Source of the DNA: Hyperoodon ampullatus
Lineage: Eukaryota > Chordata > Mammalia > Artiodactyla > Ziphiidae
Reading direction: 5' to 3'
DNA length: 64,000 nt
Assembly (NCBI GenBank): GCA_949752795.1
Contig: CATKHW010000385.1
Span: forward strand, 124,001 to 188,000
Part shown: piece by piece, positions 44,101-55,205 of the stretch
Layout: the number at the start of each line of letters is the position of its first letter
Numbering within the stretch: position 1 is the first letter of the stretch
Notes under the pieces: model-generated
What the model was told of the DNA's origin: nothing
The model's input: the letters and a program-made list of their open reading frames with translations, nothing else
Database searches by the model: none
Position numbers and translations under genes: made by a program

Positions 44101-45156
44101 TCATCACAATGCTCCATGACCAATATCATCACAATTCTCCATGACCACAGTCATCACAACGCTCAATATCACCTGACAACACAATGATCCGGGACTCTTG
44201 TCATCACAATGCTCCATTCCCTAGTCATCACAATGCTCCATGACGCCTGCCATCACAATACTCCATGAACATTTTCAGCCCAATGCTCCATGACACTTGT
44301 CATCACAATGATGCATGCCCTTGTCATCCCAATGCTCCATGACCCCTGTAATCACAATGCTCCGTGACGCTTGTCATCACAGTGCTCCATGACACCTGTC
44401 ATCACAATGCTCCATGCCTTTGTCAGCAAAATGCTACATGACCTTGTCATTACAATGTTCTATGCACTTGTCATCACAATACTCCATTACCATTGCCATC
44501 ACAATCCTCCATGAACCTTGGGATCACATTGCTCCATGCCCTTGTCATCACAATGCTCCATGCTCCTTGAAATCAAAATGATCCATGACCTCTGTCATCA
44601 CAATGCTCCAAACCCTTGTGATCACAATGTTCCATAACACTTGTCATCACAATGCTCCATGATGCCTGTCATCACAATACTCCATGCCCTTTTCATCACA
44701 ATACTCCATGACCTTTGTCATCACAATTCTCGATACACTTGTCATCACAATGCTCCCTGACACTTGTCGTCAGAATGCTCCTTGAACCCTGTCACAAAAA
44801 GGCTCCATGCCTTTTTCATCAAAATGCACCATGCCTTTTTCAACACAATGCTCCATGCCATTGTCATCAAAATACTCCACAAGCTTGTCATCAGAATGCT
44901 CCATGTCCCTTGTCATCACAATTTTCCATGCACTTGTCAGCACAAGGCTCCCTGACCCTTGTCATCACAATGCTCCAAGCCATTGTCATCACAATGCTCC
45001 ATTACCTTTGTCATCAGAATCCTCCATGACACTTGGCATCACAATGCTCCATGGCATTGTCATCACAATGGGCCATTACATATGTCATCACAATGCTCCC
45101 TGACACCTGTCTTCACAATAATGAATGACCTGGTCATCACAATGCTCCATGCCCTT
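41172..45156. repeat. HOR unit U12, 3,985 bp (+1 monomer)
   Basis: Carries the doubled GCCCCATGACGCTCG monomer near 42825 to 42870 (with a private CATCTCAATG change between copies) and the AAATTGCTCCC variant shared with U5. Confidence 0.92.
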
Positions 45157-47996
45157 GTCATCACAATGCGCCATTCCAACTGTCATCGCAATAAGCCATG
45201 AAACCTATTAGAACAATGCTCCATGCCCTTGTCATCACAATGCCCCATGCCCTTGTTATCACAATGTTCCATGACCCCTGTCATCACAATGCTCCGTGAC
45301 TCCAGTCATCACAAGGCTTCATGACCTTTGTCATCACAGTGGTCCATGCCCTTGTCATCAACAGTCTCTGTGACCTTTTTAACCACAATGCTTCATGAAC
45401 TTTTCATCACAATGCCCTTTGACCCTTGTCATCACAATGCTCTATGCCTTTCTCAGCACAATGCTCCATGACCCATGTCATCACAATGCACCATGCGCTT
45501 GTCGTCACAGTGCTCCACAATCTTGTCATCACAATGCTCCATAAACCTTGTCATCACAATGCTCCATGCACTTCAAATCAAAATGCTCTCTCACCACTGA
45601 TATCACAATGGTACATCACTATTCATCACAATACTCCCTCAACCCTGTCATCACAATGTTCCATGACTTCTGTCATCACAATGCTACATGCACTTATCAT
45701 CACAATGTTTGATGATCCCTGACATCACGATGTTCCATAACCCCTGTCATCAAATTCTCCATGACCCTTTTCATCAAAATGCTCCATGACCCCTAACATC
45801 ACAATGTTACATAACGCCTCTCATCAAAATGTTCCATGACCCTTTTCATCAAATTGGTCCATGACAATGTCATCACAATGCTCCCTACCCTTCTCATCAC
45901 AATGCACCACGCCCTTGTCATCAAAATGCTCCATGACCTTTGTCATCACAAAGCTCCATGACCCTTGGCATCACAATGCACCATGCCATTGTCATCACAA
46001 TACTCCATGAAACCTCTCATCACATTGTTCCATGCAATTGTCATCAAAAAGCTCCATGGTGCTTGTCATCACACTGCTCGATGCCCTTCTCATCACAATG
46101 CTCCATGCCCTTGTCATTACAATCCTCCATGACCCATGTATCACTGTGTTCCGTGCCCTTGTCATCACAATGCTCCATGCCCACTCTCATCACAATAATC
46201 CATGAAACTTTTCAGACAAATGTTCCATGCCCTTGTCATCGCAATGCTCCATTACCCCTGTCATAACAATGCTCCATGACCCCTGCCATCACAACGTTCC
46301 ACAGCCTTGTCATCACAAGGCTCCATGACCCTTGTCATCACAATGCTCCAAGACCCCTGTAATCACAGTGCTACATGCCCTTGTCATCACAAAGCTCCAT
46401 GATGCATGTCATCAGAATGCTCCATGCCCTTGCCATCACAATGCTCCATTACCCCTGTGATAACAATGCTCCATGACCCCTGCCATCCCGATGTTCCATG
46501 GCCTTGTCATCACAAGGCTCCATGACCCTTCTCATCACAATGCTCCAAGACACCTGTAATCACAATGCTCCATGTCCCTTTTTATCTCAATGATCCATGA
46601 ACCCTGTCATCACAATGCACCAAGCCCATCATCATAATGCTTCAGGCTATTGTCATCACAATGAAATCAAAATGCTCCATGACCTCTGTCATAACACTGC
46701 TCCAAACCCTTGTGATCACAATATTCCATGACGCTCGTCATCACAATGCCCCATGACGCTCGTCATCACAATTATCTATGGTCTTCTCTTCACAATGCTC
46801 CATGACCTTTGTCATCACAATGCTCAATACACTTGTCATCAAAATGCTCCCTGACACTTGTTCTCTGTATGCTCCTTGAACCCTGTCATGACAAGGCTCC
46901 ATGCCTTTTTCATCACAATGATCCATGCCTTTTTCATCACAATGCTCCAAGACGCCTGTAATTACAATGCTCCATGCCCTTGTCATCACAAAGCTCAATG
47001 ACGCATGTCATCAGACTGCTCCTTGGCCTTCTCATCACAATGCTCCATGTGCTTGTCATCACAAATTTCCAAGACACTCTAATCACAATGTTCCATGCCC
47101 CTTTTCATCAGTATGCTCCATGAGACTTGTCTCACAAGGCTCCATGGTTTTCTCATCATAATGCTCCAGCACCTTGTCATCACAATGCTTCACGACCTTG
47201 TCATGAAAATTTTCAATGGCCCTTGTCATCATAATGCTCCAAGCCCTAGTCATCACAATGCTCCATTATATTTGTCATCACAATCCTCCATTACATTTGG
47301 CATCACAATGCTCCATGCCATTGTCATCGCAATGGACCATGACATATGTCATCACAATGCTCCCTGACACCTGTCTTCACAATACTCCATGACCTTCTCA
47401 TCACAATGCCCCATGCCCTTGTCATCACAATGCCCCATGCCCACTGTCATCACAATAATCTATTAAACTTGTCAGACCAATGCTCCATGCCCCTGTCATC
47501 ACAATGCTCCATGCCCTTGTCATCACAATGCTCCATGACCCTTGTCATCACAATGCTCTGTGACTCCAGTCATCACAATGCTTCATAACATTTGTCATCA
47601 CAGTGGTCCATGCCCACATCATCACAAGGCTCTGTGACCTTTGTAACCACAATACTCCATGAACTTTTCATCACAATGCTACGTGACCCTTGTCATCACA
47701 ATGCTCCATGCCTTTTTCAGAACAATGCTCCATGACCCTTGTCATCACAATGTGCAACGTGATTTTCATCACAACGGTCCACAACCTTGTCATCGTAATG
47801 CTCCATAAACCTTGTAATCACAATGCTCCATGCACTTCTCATCAAAATGCTCTCTCAACAGTGATATCACAATGTTCCATCACTAGTCATCACAATACTC
47901 CCTCACCCCTGTAATCACAATGTTCCATGACCCCTGTCATCACAATGCTACATCCCCTTATCATCACAATGTTCCATGACCCCTGACATCACAATG
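45157..47996. repeat. HOR unit U13, partial, last unit of the core
   Basis: Begins like the others, has lost 49 bp (two monomers) near 45450 to 45475 and a few bases near 45755, and carries the replacement block at 47711 to 47996. After that it does not return to standard sequence but passes into the diverged edge, so this is the last recognisable core unit. Confidence 0.88.
47711..47996. repeat. Replacement block in U13, at the core/edge junction
   Basis: Counterpart of the blocks in U3 and U10, with small differences such as GTGCAACGTG and CATCCCCTTATC. Here the block continues smoothly into edge-type monomers (ATGTTCCATAACCCTG), which suggests that this copy preserves the original context. 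Confidence 0.82.
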
Positions 47997-50239
47997 TTCC
48001 ATAACCCTGTCATCAAAATCCTCCATGACCCTTTTCATCCCAAAGCTCCATGACCCCTGACATCACAATGTTCTATAACCCCTGTCATCAAAATGTTCCA
48101 TTACACTTTTCATCAAATTGCTGCATGACCCTGTCATCAAAATGCTCCCTGCCCTTCTCATCACAATGCACCACGCCCTTGACATCAAAATGCTCCATGA
48201 CTTTTGTCATCACAAAGCTCCATAACCCTTGGAATCACAATGTTCCATGAACCCTCTCATCACATTGTTCCATGCCCTTGTCATCACAAAGCTCCATGAC
48301 GCTTGTCAAAACAATGTTCGATGCCCTTCTCATCACAATGCTCCATGCCCTTGTCATTACAATCCTCCATGACCCATGGATCACAGTGTTCCATGCCCTT
48401 GTCATCACAATGCTCCATTACCCCTGTCATAACAATGCTCCATGACCCCTGCCATCACAATGTTCCACACCATTGTCATCACAAGGCTCCATGACCCTTG
48501 TCATCACAATGCTCCAAGACCCCTGTAATCACAATGCTCCATGCCCTTGTCATCACAAAGCTCAATGACGCATGTCATCAGAATGCTCCATGGCCTTCTC
48601 ATCACTATGCTCCTTGCCCTTGTCATCACAATGCTCCAAGATGCCTGTAATCACAATGCTCCATGCCCCTTTTCATCTCAATGCTCCATGAACGCTGTCA
48701 TCACAATGTACCATGCCCATCACCATAATGCTTCAGGCTATTGTCATCACAATGAAATCACAATGCTCCATGACCTCTGTCATCACAATGCTCCAAACCC
48801 TTGTGATCACAATGTTCCATAAAACTTATCATCACAAAACCCCATGACGCTCATCATCAAAATTATCCATGGTCTTCTCATCACAATGCTCCATGAACCT
48901 TGTCATCACAATGCTCTGTGACACTTGTCGTCAGTATGCTCCTAGAACCCTGTCATGACAAGGCTCCATGCCTTTTTCATAACAATGATCCATGCCTTTT
49001 TCATCACAATACTCCATGCCCTTGTCATCACAATGCTCCAAGACCCCTGTAATCACAATGCTCCATGCCCCTTTTCATCAGAATGTTCCATGAGAATTGT
49101 CATCACAAGGCTCCATGGACTTCCCATCACAATGCTCCAGGACCTTGTCATCACAGTGCTCAATTCCCTTCTCATTACAATGCTCCATGACCCCTGTCAT
49201 CACAATACTCCATGAACATTTTCAGCCCAATGCTTCATGAAATTCTCATCACAATGCTCCATGACCCATATCATCACAATCCTCCATGACCACTGTCATC
49301 ACAACACTCCATGACCCCTGACAACACAATGATCCGGGACTCTTGTCATCACAATGCTCCATTCCCTTGTCATCACAATGCTCCAAGAACATTTTCAGCC
49401 CAATGCTCCATGACACTTGTCATCACAATGATCCATGCCCTTGTCATCCCAATGCTCCATGACCCCTGTAACCACAATGCTCCATGACGCTTATCATCAC
49501 AGTGCTCCATGACCCTTATCATCACAATTCTCCATGCCTGTGTCATCAAAATCCTACATGACCTTGTCATCACAATGCTCCATGAGCTTGTCATCACAAT
49601 ACTCCATTACCATTTTCATCACAATCCTCCATGAACCTTGGGATCACATTGCTCCATGCCCTTGTCATCACAATGCTCCATGCTCCTTGAAATCAAAATG
49701 ATCCATGACCTCTGTCATCACAATGCTCCAACCCCTTGTGATCACAATGTTCCATAACACTTGTCATCACAACACTCCATGATGACTGTCATGACAATAC
49801 TCCATGCACTTGTCGTCACAATGCTCCATGACCTTTCTCATCACAATTCTCAATACACTTGTCATCACAATGCTCCCTGACACTTGTCATCAGAATACTC
49901 CTTGAACACTGTCATGAAAATGCTCCATGCCTTTTTCATAAGAACGCTCCATGCCCTTTTCATCACAACGCTCCATGTCATTGTCATCACAATACTCCAC
50001 AAGCTTGTCATCAGAATGCTCCCTGATCATTGTCTTCAAAATGCTCCATGACCCCTGTCATCAAAATGCTCCATACCCCTTGTCATTACAGTGTTCCATG
50101 ACGCTCGTCATCACAATTATCCATGGTCTTCTCATCACAATGCTCCAAGGTCTTGCCATCACAATGCTCCATGCCTTGGTCATCACGATGCTCCATGTCC
50201 TCCGTCATCACAATGCTCCATGACCCCTGTCATCACAAT

Positions 50240-51300
50240 TCTCCACGTTCTTGGCATCACTATGCTCCATGATACTTCTCATCACAGTGTTACATGTTTT
50301 GTCATCACAATTCTCTATGCACTTGTCATTGTAATGCTCCATGACCCCTGTCATAGCAAGCTTCATGTGATTGTCATCACAATGCTTCATGAACATGTCA
50401 TCAAAATTCTCAATGGCCCTTGTTATCACAATGAGCCATGACCCTTGTCATCACAATGCTCCAAGCCCTTGTCATCAAAATGCTCCATTACCTTTGTCAT
50501 CACAATCCTCCATGACACTTGGCATCACAATGCTACATTCCATTGTCATTGCAATAGACCATGACATATGTCATCACAATGCTCCCTGACACCCTTCTTC
50601 ACAATACTCCATGACCTTCTCATCACAATGCTCCATGCCCTTGTCATCACAATGCGCCATGCCCACTGTCATCACAATAATCCCTGAAACTTGTCAAACG
50701 AATGCAACATGCCCCTGTCATCACAATGCTCCATGCCCTTTCATCACAATGCTCTATGACCCCTGTCATCACAATGCTCCGTGACTCCAGTCATCACAAT
50801 GCTTCATGACCTTTGTCATCACAATTGTCCATGCCCTCGTCATCACAAGGCTCTGTAACTTTTGTGACCACAACACTCCATGAACATTTCATCACAATGC
50901 TCGGTGACCCTTGTCATCACAATGCTCCATGCCTTTGTCAGCACATTACTCCATGACACATGGCATCAAATGTGCCATGCACTTGTCATCACAATGCTCC
51001 ACATCGTTGTCATCACAATGCTCCATAAACCTTGTCATCACAATGCTCCATGCGTTTGTCAGCACAATGTTCCATGACCCATGTCATTACAATGTGCCCT
51101 GCGTTTCTCATCACAATGCTCCACAGCCTTGTCATCACAATGCTCCATGCACCTCTCATCAAAATGCTCTCCCACCACTGATATCACAATGTTCCATCAC
51201 TAGTCAACACAATACTCCCTCCACCCTGTCATCCCAATGTTCCATGACCCTTGTCACAACAATGCTACTTGCTCTTATCATCACAATGCTCCATGACCCC
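50240..51300. repeat. Edge paralogous segment, copy 1 (partner at ~54241)
   Basis: Matches 54241 to about 55205 in order and largely in sequence, with an offset of about 4,001 bp that falls to about 3,904 bp near 51183, consistent with loss of four monomers in the second copy. Landmarks are CTCCACGTTCTTGGCATC at 50241 and 54242, and GATTGTCATCACAATGC at about 50372 and 54371. Confidence 0.78.
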
Positions 51301-52563
51301 TGACATCACAATGTTCCATAACCCCTGTCATCACAATGCTCCATGACCCTTTTCATCACAATGCTCCATGACCCCTAACATCACAATGTTCCATAAACAC
51401 TGTCATCAAAATGTTCCATGACCCTTTTCATCCAATTGCTCCATGACCCTGTCATCACAATTCTCCCTGCCATTCTCATCACAATGCACCACGCCCTTGT
51501 CATCAAAATGCTCCATGGCCTATGTCATCACAAAGCTCCATGACCCTTGGAATCACAATGCTCCATGCCATTGTCATCACAAAGCTCCATGAAACCTCTC
51601 ATCACATTGCTCCATGCCGTTGTCATCACAAAGCTCCATGACGCTTGTCATCACAATGCTCCATGCCCTTGTCATTGCAATCCTCCATGACACATGTATC
51701 ACTGTGTTCCGTGCCCTTGTCATCACAATGCTCCATGCTCACTCTCATCACAATAATCCATGAAACTTTTCAGACCAATGCTCCATGCCCTTGTCATCAC
51801 AATGCTCCATTACACCTATCATAACAATGCTCCATGACCCCTGCCATCACAATGTTCTACGGCCTTGTCATCACAAGACTCCATGAGCCTTGTCATCACA
51901 ATGCTCCAAGACCCCTGTAATCGCAATGCTCCATGCCCATGTCATCACAAAGCTCCCTGACGCATGTCATCAGAATGCTCCATGGCCTTCTCATCACAAT
52001 GCTCCATGCCCTTGTCATCACAATGCTCCAAGACCCTTGTTATTACAATGATCCATGCCTCTTTTCATCTCAATGCTCCATGAACCCTGTCATCACAATG
52101 CACCATGCCCATCATCATAATGCTTCATGCTATTGTCATCACAATGAAATCAAAATTCTCCATGACCTCTCTCATCACAATGCTCCAAACCCTTGTGATC
52201 ACAATGTTCCATAACACTTGTCATCACAACGCCCCATGACACTGGTCATCACAATTATCCATGGACTTCTCATCACAATGCTCCATGACCTTTGTCATCA
52301 CAATTCTCAATACACTTGTCATCAAAATGCTCCCTGATACTTGTCATCAGTTTGCTCATTGAAACCTGTCATGACAAGTCTCCATGCCTTTATCATCACA
52401 ATGATCCATGCCCTTTTCATCACAATGCTCCATGCCATTGTCATCACAATACTCCACAAGCTTGTCATCAGAATGCTCCGTGACACTTTTCATCTCAATG
52501 ATCCATGACCCCTGTCATCACAATGCTCCATGACACCTGTATTCACAATGCTCCATGCCCCTT

Positions 52564-53768
52564 GTCATTACAGTGCTCCATGATGTTCGTCATCACAATT
52601 ATCCATGGTCTTCTCATCACAGTGCTCCACGGTCTTGCCATCACAATGCTCCATGCCCTGGTCATCACAATGCTCCATGTCCGCAGTCATCACAATGCTC
52701 CATGACCCTGTCATCACAATGCTCCATACTGTTGTCATTACAGTGCTCCATGACACTCGTAATCACAATTGTCCATGGTCTTCTCATCACAATGCTCCAC
52801 GACCTTGTCATCAAAATGCTCCATGACCCTTGTCATCACAATGCTCCATGACCACTCTCATAACAATGCTCCATGACCCCTGTCATCACAAGGCTCCATA
52901 CCACTTGTCATTACAGTGCTCCATGACGCTCCTCATCACAATTATCCATGGTCTTCTCATCACAATGCTCCACGGTCTTGCCATCACAGTGCTCCATGCC
53001 TTGGGCATCACAATGCTCCATGTCCCCGGTCATCACAATGCTCCATGATCACTGTCATCACAATGCTCTATACCCCTTGTCATTACAGTACTTCATGACA
53101 CTCGTCATCATAATTATCCATGATCTTCTCATCACAGTGCTCCATGATCTTGCCATCACAAGGCTCCATGCCCTGGTCATCACAATGCTCCATGTCCCCT
53201 GTCATCACAATGCTCCATGACCCCTGTCATCACAATGCTCCATACCCCTTGTCATTACAGTGCTCCATGACGCTCGTCATCACAATTATCCATGGTCTTC
53301 TCATCACAGTGCTCCACGGTCTTGCCATCACAATGCTCTATGCCCTGGTCATCACAATGCTCCATGTCCCCTGTCATCACAATGCTCCATGACCCCTGTC
53401 ATCACAATGCTCCATACTGCTTGTCATTACAGTGCTCCATGACACTCGTAATCACAATTGTCCATGGTCTTCTCATCACAATGCTCCACGACCTTGTCAT
53501 CAAAATGCTCCATGACCCTTGTCATCACAATGCTCCATGACCACTGTCATAACAATGCTCCATGACCCCTGTCATCACAAGGCTCCGTACCACTTGTCAT
53601 TACAGTGCTCCATGACGCTCCTCATCACAATTATCCATGGTCTTCTCATCACAATGCTCCACGGTCTTGCCATCACAGTGCTCCATGACTTGGGCATCAC
53701 AATGCTCCATGTCCCCGGTCATCACAATGCTCCACGATCTTGGCATCACTATGCTCCATGACACTTCT
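52564..53768. repeat. Heptamer (172-bp) sub-array in the edge, grouped in a 689-bp unit
   Basis: A marker monomer, GTCATTACAGTGCTCCATGA, recurs at 52564, 52734, 52907, 53079, 53251, 53423 and 53596, spaced 170 to 173 bp, which is seven monomers. The seven units are not all alike: the second and sixth share CACTCGTAATCACAATTG, and the third and seventh share GACGCTCCTCATC. This gives a four-heptamer unit of about 687 to 689 bp repeated about 1.75 times. Single copies of the marker sit at 50082 and 54108, which are probably the source type. The core HOR has no such sub-array. Confidence 0.85.
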
Positions 53769-54240
53769 CATCACAGTGTTACATGCTTTGTCATCACAAT
53801 TCTCTATGCACTTGTCATTGCAATGCTCCATGTGCTTGTCATCACAATACTCCATGCCCTTGTCGTCACAATTCTCCATGACCTGTGTCATCACAATGCT
53901 CCCTGACACTTGTCGTCAGAATGCTCCCTGAAAACTGTCATGAAAAGGCTCCATGTCTTTTTCATCACAATGCCCCATGCTATTTTCAGCAAAATGCTCC
54001 ATGTCATTGTCATCAAAATACTCCACAAGCTTGTCATCAGAATGCTCCATGAACCTTGTCATCACAATGCTCCATGACCCTTGTCATCACAATGCTCCAT
54101 ACCCCTTGTCATTACAGTGCTCCATGACGCTCATCATCACAATTATCCATGGTCTTCTCATCACAATGCTCCACGGTCTTGCCATCACAATACTCCATGC
54201 CCTGGTCATCACAATGCTCCATGTCCCCTGTCATCACAAT

Positions 54241-55205
54241 TCTCCACGTTCTTGGCATCACTGTGCTCCATGATGCTTTTCATCACAGTGTTACATGCTT
54301 TGTCATCACAATTCTCTATGCACTTGTCATCGCAATGCTCCATGATCCCTGTCACAGCAAGCTCCATGTGATTGTCATCACAATGCTTCATGAACATGTC
54401 ATCAAAATTCTCAATGGCCCTTGTTATCACAATGCTCCATGACCCTTGTCATCACAATGCACCAAGCACTTGTCATCAAAATGCTCCATTACCTTTGTCA
54501 TCACTTCCTCCATGACACTTGGCATCACAATGCTCCATTCCATTGTCATCGCAATGAACCACAACATATGTCATCACAATGCTCCCTGACACACTTCTTC
54601 ACAATACTCCATGACCTTCTCATCACAATGCTCCATGCCCTTGTCATCACAATGCGCCATGCCCACTGTCATCACAATAATCCCTGAAACTTGTCAAACC
54701 AATGCAACATGCCCCTGTCATCACAATGCTCCATGCCCTTTCATCACAATGCTCTATGACCCCTGTCATCACAATGCTCCGTGACTCCAGTCATCACAAT
54801 GCTTCATGACCTTTGTCATCACAATGGTCCATGCCCTCGTCATCACAAGGCTCTGTGACCTTTGTCACCACAGCGCTCCATGAACATTTCATCACAATGC
54901 TCGGTGACCCTTGTCCTCCCAATGCTCAATGCCTTTGTTAGCACAATACTCCATGACCCATGGCATCACAATGTGCCATGCACTTGTCATCACAATGCTC
55001 CACATCTTTGTCATCACAATGCTCCATATGCCTTGTCATCACACTGCTCCATGCACTTCTCATCAAAATGCTCTCTCACCACTGATATCACAATGTTCCA
55101 TCACTAGTCAACACAATACTCCCTCACCCCTGTCATCACAATATTCCATGACCCTTGTCACAACAATTCTACATGCCTTTATCATCACAATGCTCCATTC
55201 CCCTG
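54241..55205. repeat. Edge paralogous segment, copy 2
   Basis: The partner of 50240 to 51300. Substitutions between the copies are frequent (for example CTGTGCTCC against CTATGCTCC near the start), so the duplication is much older than those in the core. Confidence 0.78.

Larger units (their letters stand above)
1..47996. repeat. Homogeneous core: about 3.96-kb, ~161-monomer higher-order repeat
   Basis: Distinctive monomers recur in the same order at a spacing of 3,960 bp or a close variant. A marker that opens each unit is the monomer containing GCGCCATTCCAACT followed by one containing CAATAAGCCATGAAACTT (first at 1 to 50). Neighbouring monomers inside a unit differ strongly, while units differ from each other at only about 1% of sites by eye. 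That is the definition of a higher-order repeat. The unit is unusually complex, about 161 monomers, compared with the 2 to 34 monomers usual for primate alpha satellite HORs. Twelve complete or truncated units and one partial terminal unit are present. Length variants are all whole-monomer gains or losses, or one block replacement, as expected from unequal exchange or replication slippage in register. Confidence 0.95.
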
